A stretch of 53,776 nt of DNA, taken from the NCBI GenBank assembly GCA_902771225.1, contig CACXWH010000024.1, positions 1 through 53,776 on the forward strand, given 5' to 3'. The translations under genes were made by a program, and so were the position numbers. Shown piece after piece: positions 28,620 through 37,644 of the stretch (positions are counted from its first letter, which is position 1; the number at the start of each line of letters is the position of its first letter). The notes below the pieces were generated by a model. It was given only the letters and a program-made list of their open reading frames with translations, had not been told where the DNA came from and made no database searches. This stretch comes from an uncultured Methanobrevibacter sp. Lineage in GTDB: Archaea; Methanobacteriota; Methanobacteria; Methanobacteriales; Methanobacteriaceae.

Positions 28620-29555
28620 TTAATCTACAATACCTTCATTAGTGATTTTGAAAACACATTCTCCTTCAGGTAAATGAGGGCTATCAACTAAACGAGCAAT
28701 TCTTTTACCTGCAAGACCTTTTTTAAGCCAAATTCTGTAAGTAGAAGCATGCCCCAATACATGTCCACCAATTGCTTTAGTAGGGCTTCCAAAGAATGAA
28801 TCCGGTTTAGCTTGTACTTGGTTTGTAATAAATACAGCAACATTATATGTATTAGCAATTTGTTGAAGTGAATGTAAATGTTGATTTAACTTTTGCTGTC
28901 TTACAGCTAAAGACTCTCTTCCAACATATTCAGCCCTAAAGTGAGCCATCAATGAATCAACAATGACTAATCTAACATTAGCTCCTGATTGAATGAGTTC
29001 ATTAATTTTATCGACCATCAATATTTGATGAGAAGAATTGAATGCACGAGCAACATGAATTCTTTGTAAAACATCTTCAACATCTAATTCAAAACCATTA
29101 GCTATCTGTTTAATCCTTTCTGGACGAAAAGTATTTTCTGTATCTACGAAAACACAATCTCCATCAAGACCACCTAATTCTTCAGGCAATTGGACAGTGA
29201 CTGCTAATTCATGAGAAATTTGACTTTTACCTGATCCAAATTCACCAAATACTTCAGTAATAGCTTGAGTTTCGATACCGCCAGCAATTAAATCATTGAA
29301 TCCTTTACTTCCAACAGAAATATGGCCAACATCTTTTCTTCTTTCATCAACTTCTAATGCGGTTTCAAATCCAATGTCTTCAGCTTTACGTGCAGCTTCA
29401 ATAACTTTTTCAGCGACACCTTCACCTATTTCTGCTTTAACAGCTAATTCTTTAGGAGTAGCAGTAGCTAATCTCATCATGTCTGCAAAACCAGCATCTC
29501 TTAATTTTTCCGCTGTTTTTTCACCAACACTTGGTAAATCTTCTAATTCCACCAT
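28620..29555 (-). CDS. radA: DNA repair and recombination protein RadA
   Basis: RadA is the archaeal RecA/Rad51 recombinase that forms filaments on single-stranded DNA for strand exchange. The 311-residue protein has an N-terminal helix-hairpin-helix region (1-60, '[17 protein letters not shown]'). Walker A is GEFGSGKSQ (104-112), Walker B is in '[13 protein letters not shown]', and the L2/ATP-cap region is '[20 protein letters not shown]'. It follows rpa by 18 bases, a functionally matching pair since RPA coats the DNA on which RadA loads. Length is normal. Confidence 0.97.
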   Translation of the reverse strand: MVELEDLPSVGEKTAEKLRDAGFADMMRLATATPKELAVKAEIGEGVAEKVIEAARKAEDIGFETALEVDERRKDVGHISVGSKGFNDLIAGGIETQAITEVFGEFGSGKSQISHELAVTVQLPEELGGLDGDCVFVDTENTFRPERIKQIANGFELDVEDVLQRIHVARAFNSSHQILMVDKINELIQSGANVRLVIVDSLMAHFRAEYVGRESLAVRQQKLNQHLHSLQQIANTYNVAVFITNQVQAKPDSFFGSPTKAIGGHVLGHASTYRIWLKKGLAGKRIARLVDSPHLPEGECVFKITNEGIVD

Positions 29556-29573
29556 AATAATCCATCCTTAGTA

Positions 29574-32183
29574 TTAATAATATTTTTGTAAAATTTTTCT
29601 TGGGTTGAGTTTTCTAACTTCATTATATTCATCATAACTAACATTTGCTATAACTTCAACTGTAATACCTTCTAAATCTTCTATTTTTCCATCCAAAGCA
29701 CCAGGATCATCACTAACTATATTAATAATTTCATCTTTAGGCATTTCTAGTAAATCTTCAACTAAATTATCAAAGAATGTGAGACCAATTTCACCAGTGT
29801 CATCTACTAATGTAGTTGGAATCATAATTGTAGTTCTTGGTTCATCAAAGGATTCGCCACAGAAATCACAAGTAGTTTCACCATCAATTTCAATATCCCC
29901 AATGTTATTTCCACAATTAGGGCATTTCCTAATAAGCAATCTTTCTGAAATTACCTCTTGAAGAGTTCCAGTGACACGGACATTAACATCATTGTCTTCA
30001 ATGGCTTCAATTTCTTTAGGAACGTAAATAGCTTCTTTAAGTTCTTCAAAGGAAGGTAAATTCATTAATTCCTCATCACTAGGTTTTACAATAGCAGTTG
30101 ACTCAGAAACATTTAAAGTTAATTGATCATTATATAAATCTACTCTAGGATTTTGAATTTTAATAGCTTCACCTTCATCAAATTCTCTTTTAGCATTATC
30201 TCCCCATAAAGATACTCTAATAGCTTGAGAATTATCAGCAATTTCAATATTTCTTAGCGAATATTTACTACCATCATCTCTTTCTAATTCACGAGCATCA
30301 AATACTTCAAATATTCTCCCTACAACAAAAATATTTTCATCATATTCATCTAAATCTGAAATTTCACGATATTCATAAATCATTTTTTCTAAAGTATCAA
30401 ATGATGGTAAAAATTTAGCTTCATCTTCTGATAATTTAATTATTCTTGAAGATGAACCTATATTTAAGCTTACTTTAGAGTCCATAGTGAATCTCACTCT
30501 AGCATTTTCAATCAAATATGCATCTCCAACATTTAATTCAATATCACATTTATCATCCCATAAAGATAATTGAATAACTTCAGTACCATCAGATAAAGAT
30601 ACAGAACGTACCCGTCCTTCAGTACCATCAGACGGTCTTTCAAAAGTTTTAACATCACCGACAGACATGATTCTACCCATTACATCAACGTCAACATTTT
30701 CTTCATCAGTTAATAAAATTTGCTCTACTGATATTGGTTGTAATTTTTCTCTAATAGAATCGAATAATGAAATTTCATCATCTGTTAAATTATTAGGATT
30801 TACAGTTATCTGGGTTGAGAAATTAGTGTTTATAGAGTGACCTTCTTCAGTATATTCATCATAAACAACATTTCCACCAATTAATTTAACAATATCTCTT
30901 TTATTAATATCCATACCTGCACTGTCGCCCCATAAAGTTACCCTAATAGAACCAGTATCATCAGTAATATTGAAGTTTCTTAACTGTCCTTCACTCTGGT
31001 CTGATTTTCTGATAAATTTTCTTATATCCTGAATTTTAGTTACAACACCGATTATTGAAACATCTGAATCTCCATCATCCAAATCACCAATTTTGGATAT
31101 TTCATGGACAAAATCAGGAACATCATAGTCTCCTTTTATTATTCTTCCATCCCAATGACTTAATGATTTTTCATCATTTCTTTCTCTAACTTGAGCTTGA
31201 AGGATTTTAACAGTGTCGCCATCATGTAAATCAAGAGATTCGATTAAATCCACATTATTATTCCACAACGTATATGAAATTGTGCCTGAAGCATCTTGAA
31301 GTTCCAATGATGCAACTTTACCATCTTTTCCATTTTTATTATAAGACCTAACTGGCGGGATTCTTGTTATTCTTGCAATTACATTTACTTTGGTATCAGC
31401 TTCAACATCTTTAATAGGAGTAATTTCTTCTGTGTAAGTTGGATAATCATTAGGGTCTGCATCAATTGCTTTTTCAAATACAGATCTAGGCCTCATTGTA
31501 GCTTCAAGGCCAGAATATCCATCTTTAATGTCGACTCCACCAACATGGACAATATCTCCTTCAGAAATATTTTTTAAATGTTTAATATTTTCAGTCCATA
31601 AAACAACACGAATTTTTCCAGTTTTATCTTCAACGTCAACATTACAGACTTTTCCGGAGTTTCCTTTACGAGTTTTAAATGATCTTGGATTACTAATAGT
31701 TGTTACAATTCCAACAAAAGATTTATCTTTATCTCCATCTTCAAGTAATCCTATATTATCGCTAGAATATTCTTCCCCGTCAGTTAAAATTTTATTTTCT
31801 TTTTCAACATATCTGCCGATAATTTGATCTGCAAAAGTTTCTTCATTCATAAATGATACTTCTGAATTCTCTTTTTTTAGTTTATTCATCTCTTCTAAAA
31901 ATTCATCTTCAGAAATAAATTCTTTAATTTGATTATATTTTTCTAAAAGTTCATCTGTCATTACAACTTCTTCAAAAGATGAATCGGTTTCTTCAGAATC
32001 TTCAGATTTTGAAATTTCACTTACGCCAATATGATTCTTTACAACCTCTTTAGCTATGTCTATATCATTCATAAAAGGTAAATCTTCAAATTCAGGGCGA
32101 ATTTCTTCCATTTCTTCTAAAAATTCTTCTTTAGATAGTATATCTTTGACTTTATTGTATTGTTCTAAAATTTCTTTTTCCAT
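29574..32183 (-). CDS. rpa: Multi-OB-fold replication protein A with zinc finger
   Basis: This is a single-stranded DNA-binding protein of the euryarchaeal RPA type. The 869 residues contain a series of about five or six OB folds. Each shows the pattern 'V.V.G.I..v.d.r.f.r.dG..g.vr.i.i.D.tg.Irv.lW'. A C-terminal zinc finger, CPNCG...CDFCGESF, lies near residues 752-775. The N-terminus carries two copies of a roughly 50-residue helical unit (4-53 and 78-126) before the first OB fold. The ribosome site is GAGGGG. It forms an operon with radA. Methanobacteria commonly have one such long RPA instead of a heterotrimer. Confidence 0.93.
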   Translation of the reverse strand: MEKEILEQYNKVKDILSKEEFLEEMEEIRPEFEDLPFMNDIDIAKEVVKNHIGVSEISKSEDSEETDSSFEEVVMTDELLEKYNQIKEFISEDEFLEEMNKLKKENSEVSFMNEETFADQIIGRYVEKENKILTDGEEYSSDNIGLLEDGDKDKSFVGIVTTISNPRSFKTRKGNSGKVCNVDVEDKTGKIRVVLWTENIKHLKNISEGDIVHVGGVDIKDGYSGLEATMRPRSVFEKAIDADPNDYPTYTEEITPIKDVEADTKVNVIARITRIPPVRSYNKNGKDGKVASLELQDASGTISYTLWNNNVDLIESLDLHDGDTVKILQAQVRERNDEKSLSHWDGRIIKGDYDVPDFVHEISKIGDLDDGDSDVSIIGVVTKIQDIRKFIRKSDQSEGQLRNFNITDDTGSIRVTLWGDSAGMDINKRDIVKLIGGNVVYDEYTEEGHSINTNFSTQITVNPNNLTDDEISLFDSIREKLQPISVEQILLTDEENVDVDVMGRIMSVGDVKTFERPSDGTEGRVRSVSLSDGTEVIQLSLWDDKCDIELNVGDAYLIENARVRFTMDSKVSLNIGSSSRIIKLSEDEAKFLPSFDTLEKMIYEYREISDLDEYDENIFVVGRIFEVFDARELERDDGSKYSLRNIEIADNSQAIRVSLWGDNAKREFDEGEAIKIQNPRVDLYNDQLTLNVSESTAIVKPSDEELMNLPSFEELKEAIYVPKEIEAIEDNDVNVRVTGTLQEVISERLLIRKCPNCGNNIGDIEIDGETTCDFCGESFDEPRTTIMIPTTLVDDTGEIGLTFFDNLVEDLLEMPKDEIINIVSDDPGALDGKIEDLEGITVEVIANVSYDEYNEVRKLNPRKILQKYY

Positions 32184-32225
32184 ACCAAACCCCTCGTTAG
32201 AAAGTTAATTATTATTTTGTATTTT

Positions 32226-32238
32226 CTTATAATATAAG
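32226..32238. promoter_or_regulatory. Symmetric TATA box of rpa
   Basis: CTTATAATATAAG is a near-palindromic TATA element 43 bases upstream of the rpa ATG. The symmetry would allow binding in either direction, but no plus-strand gene follows. The gap from 32184 to 32331 otherwise holds only the shared 15-base element and AT-rich DNA. Confidence 0.5.
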
Positions 32239-32247
32239 TGATGTGGG

Positions 32248-32262
32248 AGAGCATTTGACAAG
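32248..32262 (-). promoter_or_regulatory. 15-base promoter element shared with the helicase promoter (copy 2)
   Basis: This is identical over 15 bases to 9318-9332 and has the same orientation to its gene. On the minus strand it reads CTTGTCAAATGCTCT and lies nine bases upstream of the rpa TATA box. It is richer in G and C than the surrounding DNA. A common regulator of DNA-repair genes is one reading. Confidence 0.4.
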
Positions 32263-32331
32263 TAATATTTTATAGAAAAATTACTTAAAATCAGTCAAAT
32301 ATAAAATAAATTAATAAAACTATGATGATTG

Positions 32332-33735
32332 TTAATATGCATTAGGACTTTTCTTTAAAACAGTTTTTATCATTATTCCCAAGTCTAAACCAAGGTGCCA
32401 ATTTTCTACGTACTCTATATCAAATTCTATACGTTTTTTGATTGAAGTATCTCCTCTACATCCATGAATCTGAGCCCATCCAGTTATGCCAGGTTTAACT
32501 TGGTGTTTAACCATGTATTTTGGTATTTCTTTTCTAAATTCCCCAACAAAATAAGGTCTTTCTGGTCTAGGGCCAACTACGCTCATATCCCCCTTCAATA
32601 CATTGAAAAATTGAGGCAATTCATCAATACTAGTTTTTCTAATAAAATTACCTACTTTAGTCTTCCTAGGATCATTTTTTGTAGTCCAACCAGATTTTTC
32701 ATCACTTGGCTTTTGAACCCTCATACTACGGAATTTATACATTTTAAAAGGTTTGCCATGAAATCCAATCCTTTCCTGTTTAAATATAATTGGTCCCGGT
32801 GAAGTTAATTTAATCGCAATTGCAGTAATAATCATTATTGGGGAAGTTATAATAATAGCGACTATGGCTATAATATAATCAGAAATAAATTTTAAAGTTT
32901 TATTAAATGGATCATCTAAAGGGACATATCTTATATTAATAATAGGAATATCTTCAATCATATCAACTGACGGCTGAGCAGGAAAATACCTAATATAATC
33001 AGGAATGATTTCAGCTTTTATACCTACATTTTCACAACTTTCAACTAGTTCATTAATTTTATTATAATATTTTAATGGAATAGCTAAAACAACACGGTCA
33101 AAATCATTATCTTCTAAAATGTTATCCAAATCAGTGAAAGAACCAATAATTTTAGAACCTTCAATTTCCATGCCGACATGTTCTTTTCTTCCTAAAAATC
33201 CACTAATATCAAAACCTAAATATGGATTATCATTAATTCTACGTGCAAATGTGAATGCTAAATTATTTTCTCCAACGATAAGAATATGTTTAAGATTTTT
33301 ATTATTAATACGTATTTTTTTAAGGAAATTCCTAATAATAAATCTCTCAATAATACCAATTATCGAAGCGACTATGGCTAAAAGAAACAGCATGATTCTT
33401 GAGAAATCAGGCTGATTTAAAACAAACAAAATAGCAACTAAAATAACAAAAGCTATAATATTAACTTTAATAATCTGAGTAGCTTCAGAAAAAATCGTTT
33501 TATAAGTTCTACGAGGTTTATATAATCCAAAAGAAAAATACAAAATTAAATAAACAGGAATTACGGCAGATAGTAAGAAAAAAATATAATCTTGTAGGGG
33601 CAAATGTCCTCCAATAGGCCCAAATATTGTTGTTTTAAAGCGTAACCATCCTGAAATACCTAAAGATACGACAATGACGGCTATATCCAATAAAACCATT
33701 ATGAAATTCAATGATCTTTGATTTTCTCTTATCAT
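32332..33735 (-). CDS. Polyprenyl-phosphate sugar phosphotransferase (WbaP/WcaJ-type initiating enzyme)
   Basis: This enzyme would move a sugar-1-phosphate from a nucleotide sugar onto a polyprenyl phosphate, starting synthesis of a lipid-linked glycan. The 467-residue protein has four or five N-terminal membrane helices and a nucleotide-binding-like middle part ('HILIVGENNLAFTFARRI'). The C-terminal bacterial sugar transferase domain (about 280-467) has 'GPIIFKQERIGFHGKPFKMY', 'RKTSIDELPQFFNVLKGDMS', 'VVGPRPERP' and 'GITGWAQIHG'. It is the last gene of the glycan locus, after a 49-base gap. The domain is bacterial in type and probably acquired by transfer. Sugar specificity is unknown. Confidence 0.92.
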   Translation of the reverse strand: MIRENQRSLNFIMVLLDIAVIVVSLGISGWLRFKTTIFGPIGGHLPLQDYIFFLLSAVIPVYLILYFSFGLYKPRRTYKTIFSEATQIIKVNIIAFVILVAILFVLNQPDFSRIMLFLLAIVASIIGIIERFIIRNFLKKIRINNKNLKHILIVGENNLAFTFARRINDNPYLGFDISGFLGRKEHVGMEIEGSKIIGSFTDLDNILEDNDFDRVVLAIPLKYYNKINELVESCENVGIKAEIIPDYIRYFPAQPSVDMIEDIPIINIRYVPLDDPFNKTLKFISDYIIAIVAIIITSPIMIITAIAIKLTSPGPIIFKQERIGFHGKPFKMYKFRSMRVQKPSDEKSGWTTKNDPRKTKVGNFIRKTSIDELPQFFNVLKGDMSVVGPRPERPYFVGEFRKEIPKYMVKHQVKPGITGWAQIHGCRGDTSIKKRIEFDIEYVENWHLGLDLGIMIKTVLKKSPNAY

Positions 33736-33784
33736 TATATTAACCTTAAATTAGTTAATATATAGTATTAATTTCATTTGATAT

Positions 33785-34642
33785 TTAATTTTCCTTTTTA
33801 AAAATATTTAGAAAAAGTTTAATACAACAAAGCATGGCAATTCCCAAATAAACAATTCCATTAACTAAAAAATTAGATTCCTGTGCATGGTGTTTCTTAT
33901 AATAAATATACATTGCCCTATAAAACTCATAAATTAGTTTCGGCCTTTGTTTTTTACTGCTAGCACCTTTAAAATGAGTAATTTTATCTTTTCCATAATA
34001 TACGATTTTCCAACCGCCATTTTTGATTCTATAACAAAAGTCAATATCTTCACCATACATAAAAAAAGTCTCGTCCAATAATCCAATTTCATCTAAGACT
34101 TTTTTTCTTGTAAAAATAAATGCTCCAGTCAGACAATCAATTTCATAAATTCCATTATCATCCAAATCATCTAAATTATAATTATCATCCTTACTTTTAG
34201 TTGGAATATGGAATAATCTAAAAAATGAATTTTTTACATTAGGAAAAGTCCTTTTACATGCTTTATCAAGAGTATTATCATCTAAAAGTACCTGGCAACC
34301 ACATGCGCCAACATCCGAATTATTTTCCATAAAATTATAAATGTCTTCTAAAGTATTTCTCCACACAATTGTATCAGAATTTAAAAGTAACACATATTTA
34401 GAATTACACATTTTTAAAGCCAGATTATTGCCTGCCGCAAACCCCTTATTTTCTTTTGAAACAATGAATTTAACCTTATCTGCGAAATATTCTTTAAGTT
34501 TAGATAAACTGTCGTCACTAGAAGCATTATCAACGATAATAATCTCAACACTAAAAGGATAAGAATATTCCAATATTGAATTAACAGTGTTTTTCGTTAA
34601 TTCAAATGTTTCATAATTTACAATAACAACAGATAAATCCAT
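33785..34642 (-). CDS. GT2 glycosyltransferase (rhamnosyltransferase-like)
   Basis: This inverting GT-A enzyme has 285 residues. The N-terminal nucleotide-sugar site is 'SVVIVNYETFELTKNTVNSI' with 'IIIVDNASSDDS'. The metal-binding region is 'NKGFAAGNNLALKM...LLLNSDT', and the acceptor-side motif is 'GEDIDFCYRIKNGGWKIVYY'. This matches the branch that includes bacterial rhamnosyltransferases (WbbL-like). A hydrophobic segment near the C-terminus (about 262-280) could anchor it in the membrane. It follows its neighbour by 6 bases. Donor and acceptor cannot be read. Confidence 0.88.
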   Translation of the reverse strand: MDLSVVIVNYETFELTKNTVNSILEYSYPFSVEIIIVDNASSDDSLSKLKEYFADKVKFIVSKENKGFAAGNNLALKMCNSKYVLLLNSDTIVWRNTLEDIYNFMENNSDVGACGCQVLLDDNTLDKACKRTFPNVKNSFFRLFHIPTKSKDDNYNLDDLDDNGIYEIDCLTGAFIFTRKKVLDEIGLLDETFFMYGEDIDFCYRIKNGGWKIVYYGKDKITHFKGASSKKQRPKLIYEFYRAMYIYYKKHHAQESNFLVNGIVYLGIAMLCCIKLFLNIFKKEN

Positions 34643-34648
34643 GGTAAT

Positions 34649-35605
34649 TCACTTTTTTAAAAATTTAAATGTATTTATAATTAATTTGTATTCTAATCGG
34701 AAATAGTTTTTTAAATTTGATTTTTTAAAATTAACTTTTTTAACTTTAGGTTTTGTAGATAAACCTTCTTTAATACCTTCAAGATAAGTTGAACCAAACC
34801 CTTTTTTTAAAAAAAAGATATATTTAATTGTAAACCCTAAAAATAAAAATATAAAATTTATAATTTTTAATGGAATAGGTAGATTTTTATAAACTGTCCA
34901 TACATTATTTCGAGCTGCAATTTTGACTTTAAATTCATTATATCTGCTGCCACTAGTTGCACTTCCAATATGATAAACAATTGCATTTGGACAAAGCAAA
35001 TTTCTATAACCATAAATCTGGGACCTAATAGCTAAATCAACATCCTCCATGTATGCAAAGAAATTATCGTCAAAAATACCTATTTCATCAAAAATACTCT
35101 TTTTATACAAAGCCGCACCAGCACAACTGGAAAAAATTTCAAAAACTTGTGAATATTTATTTGAATCTTGATTTTCACCAATTTTTTTTGTCCATCCAAG
35201 TAAATTATACTCATCGCCTGCATCATCAATAAGTTGTTTGTTTCTAGCCTGAAGCATTTTCGCCTGAACAGAAAAAACATCATCTTCTTGAATTAAATCC
35301 AACATTGATTTGATAGACCCTTTTTTAAGTTCAGTATCATTATTTAAAGAAAAAATATAGTCATATTTAGATTTCAAAATTCCTTGATTAACAGCAGGAG
35401 CGAAACCTAAATTCTCATTATTCTTAATTACCACAATAGGAAAACTAAAAGAGTTTTTTTCTATATAATCCAAACTAGAATCATTAGATCCATTATCAAT
35501 AATTATTACTTCACCAATATACTCATTATCCTGGTCAAGCGATTTAAAATATTTATCTAGGAATTCAACTCCATTATAATTAGGGGTAATAACTGAAACT
35601 TTCAT
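34649..35605 (-). CDS. GT2 glycosyltransferase (rhamnosyltransferase-like)
   Basis: The 318-residue GT-A enzyme is of the same branch as the next gene downstream. It has 'SVITPNYNGVEFLDKYFKSL', 'VIIIDNGSND', 'NLGFAPAVNQGIL', 'SLNNDTEL' and 'YMEDVDLAIRSQIYGYRNLL', followed by 'VYHIGSATSGSRYN'. A hydrophobic helix near residues 245-265 and a basic C-terminal tail suggest membrane association. Spacing to the genes on both sides is four to six bases, so it is inside one long operon. Specificity is unknown. Confidence 0.88.
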   Translation of the reverse strand: MKVSVITPNYNGVEFLDKYFKSLDQDNEYIGEVIIIDNGSNDSSLDYIEKNSFSFPIVVIKNNENLGFAPAVNQGILKSKYDYIFSLNNDTELKKGSIKSMLDLIQEDDVFSVQAKMLQARNKQLIDDAGDEYNLLGWTKKIGENQDSNKYSQVFEIFSSCAGAALYKKSIFDEIGIFDDNFFAYMEDVDLAIRSQIYGYRNLLCPNAIVYHIGSATSGSRYNEFKVKIAARNNVWTVYKNLPIPLKIINFIFLFLGFTIKYIFFLKKGFGSTYLEGIKEGLSTKPKVKKVNFKKSNLKNYFRLEYKLIINTFKFLKK

Positions 35606-35609
35606 ATTA

Positions 35610-36566
35610 TCAGATTGAATTTTTAAATTTTTTCCATATGATATAATATAAGTTAGGATTTAATAAAAATAACTTAATTTTAAAGCTAAATTTTTTATCT
35701 CCTTTGAATTTAGATAACTTTCTAAACAAATCCAATTCATTCATTTTATTAATTACATCATCATAATTATAATCATTATAGAAAAAGTAATTCATGTTTC
35801 CAAAAATAGCTTTAGGTATTCTGGATGTATATATCAATTCAGCTAAATCATCCTGATTTTTCTCTTTGAAAAATTGGGCTAAGTCTTCTAAAACAGGAAT
35901 ATAATCAAAACGTTTAAGTTTGGAAGTATTGATTAATGATTCTTCATGTTGCATGTAATAATAAGTTATTTCATTAGAAATTTTAATTGAATTACCATAA
36001 CTTAAAGCTTTTATAGCAAAATCCGTGTCCTCACCATAATTGACATCTTCACGGAACTTTAAATTATGTTTTTTAATAATATCTGTTTTATAAGATAATT
36101 GAACAAAGTTAAATGGTATTTTCATCTCTAATTCTAATTTAATAAAATCTTTTGTATTAATTTCCCCACATTTATAGAAATATGGCTTTGTTAAATCATT
36201 ATTTTGTTTTTTAACTAGCTGTACTAAACTAAAATCATGATCGGGATTATATAATTGGGATAAATGGTTAGTTAAAATATAATCATCCCCATCTAAAAAT
36301 ACAATATACTCACCGCTAGCAAGAGAAATTCCTTTATTTCTAGCAGAACTAACTCCATTATTTTCCTGATGGACAATATTATAGGGAATAGTAGAATTTT
36401 TAAATTTCTCTTCAACGATTTTTAAAGTATCATCTGTTGAGCCATCATCTATAACTATAACTTCAAAATCTTTGAAATCTTGATTAAATATTGAATCTAA
36501 AGTAGTTTGAATATACTTTTCTTCATTAAAAACGGGCAATATTATACTAATTTTAATATTATCCAT
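35610..36566 (-). CDS. GT2 glycosyltransferase
   Basis: The 318-residue protein (from the ATG at 36566) starts 'MDNIKISIILPVFNEEKYIQ' and has 'VIVIDDGSTDDTL', 'NNGVSSARNKGIS' and the DxD-type 'VFLDGDDYI'. The start codon overlaps the end of the upstream gene by eight bases, with ribosome site GGTGA, so translation is coupled. An in-frame ATG 15 bases earlier lies before that ribosome site and is less likely. The C-terminal third is helical and basic, without a clear membrane helix. Donor sugar is unknown. Confidence 0.88.
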   Translation of the reverse strand: MDNIKISIILPVFNEEKYIQTTLDSIFNQDFKDFEVIVIDDGSTDDTLKIVEEKFKNSTIPYNIVHQENNGVSSARNKGISLASGEYIVFLDGDDYILTNHLSQLYNPDHDFSLVQLVKKQNNDLTKPYFYKCGEINTKDFIKLELEMKIPFNFVQLSYKTDIIKKHNLKFREDVNYGEDTDFAIKALSYGNSIKISNEITYYYMQHEESLINTSKLKRFDYIPVLEDLAQFFKEKNQDDLAELIYTSRIPKAIFGNMNYFFYNDYNYDDVINKMNELDLFRKLSKFKGDKKFSFKIKLFLLNPNLYYIIWKKFKNSI

Positions 36567-37644
36567 TTTTTTCACCTTCATTTAAAACAAAATCAACGAT
36601 TCTTTTAGATGAATTGCCATCAACATCATCAAACTGTGTTTGAATGAATGAATTTAATTTAGAAGTGTCTATACCATCTTTAATAGTATTGACTAATTCC
36701 TCTGTTGAATAAACAATAGGTCCTGGAAGATCTTTTTTATAATCCAGATAAAATCCACGTTCATTATCCATATAATTATCTAAGTCATAAGCGAAAAATA
36801 TGACTGGTTTGTTTAAAAGAGCAAATTCTATCATTATTGAAGAATAATCAGTTATTAAAATATCAGATATCAATAAAAGCTCTTGTTCATTTTGATAATC
36901 ACTACAATCAATATAATCTCCATTTACACCTATTTGCGAAGAATAAAACTTTTTAATCTTAGGATGGAGCCTTAAAGCTAAAATATAATCATCAGATAAG
37001 CTTTTATTAAACTCATCAGCGTTTAAATAATTAAAAACATTATTATATTCTTCATTTTCTCTAAAAGTTGGAGCATATAAAATAATTTTTTTATCAGATT
37101 CCAAATTATATTTATTGTTAAAATTTTGTCTTAAATTTTCAATATTATGATTTTTGAAATAATAATCTGCTCTTGGAAGTCCCAATACTTTAATTTTGGA
37201 CTTATCAATTTGAAATGCTTCAGCATAATAATCTTCTATATATTTTGAAGTAATGATTAAATAATCGGTGTTGTCTGATATTAATTTAAGCATTGAAGCA
37301 TTTTCTACACTTCCACCAAACTTTTTAAAAGCACCCGGAGCATGCCATAACTGGATAACAGTTGACTTATTATTAAATTTCATGAATGCTAACGGGAAAA
37401 AATTGTCATTTAAAAAAACATATCTGGAAGTAGCTAATTTTTTTAAGGAATTTATTGACAATTTATCCTTATAATAATAATTAAACTCAAAATCACCCCT
37501 ACTTTCAAATTCATTTTTAATGTATTCCAAATTGCTGCTGAAAGATTCATTAGAATCTATAATAAATGAAATTAAATTATTGTTTATAGGGAATTTTGTG
37601 AAAATATTGAATAATTTTCCAAATACTTTATGTTTTAAATACAT
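36559..37644 (-). CDS. CDP-glycerol glycerophosphotransferase family protein (TagB/TagF-like)
   Basis: Members of this family transfer glycerol-phosphate or ribitol-phosphate from the CDP form onto teichoic acid chains. The 361-residue protein has 'TVIQLWHAPGAFKKFGG' with the catalytic His region, 'KIILYAPTFRENEEY', 'ALRLHPKIKKF' and 'LITDYSSIMIEFALLNKPVI', then 'ERGFYLDY'. These are the conserved blocks of TagB/TagF C-terminal domains. It is on the short side and lacks the extra N-terminal membrane-targeting part of TagF. The ATG directly abuts the stop of the upstream gene, with ribosome site AGGAG. This gene is the main hint that the polymer contains polyol phosphate. Confidence 0.88.
   Translation of the reverse strand: MYLKHKVFGKLFNIFTKFPINNNLISFIIDSNESFSSNLEYIKNEFESRGDFEFNYYYKDKLSINSLKKLATSRYVFLNDNFFPLAFMKFNNKSTVIQLWHAPGAFKKFGGSVENASMLKLISDNTDYLIITSKYIEDYYAEAFQIDKSKIKVLGLPRADYYFKNHNIENLRQNFNNKYNLESDKKIILYAPTFRENEEYNNVFNYLNADEFNKSLSDDYILALRLHPKIKKFYSSQIGVNGDYIDCSDYQNEQELLLISDILITDYSSIMIEFALLNKPVIFFAYDLDNYMDNERGFYLDYKKDLPGPIVYSTEELVNTIKDGIDTSKLNSFIQTQFDDVDGNSSKRIVDFVLNEGEKNG

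Noticed and set aside
36559-36581. Longer N-terminus for the GT2 gene starting at an ATG 15 bases upstream of 36566
   Set aside because: The GGTGA ribosome site lies between that ATG and the one at 36566, and the GT2 domain begins directly after the latter.
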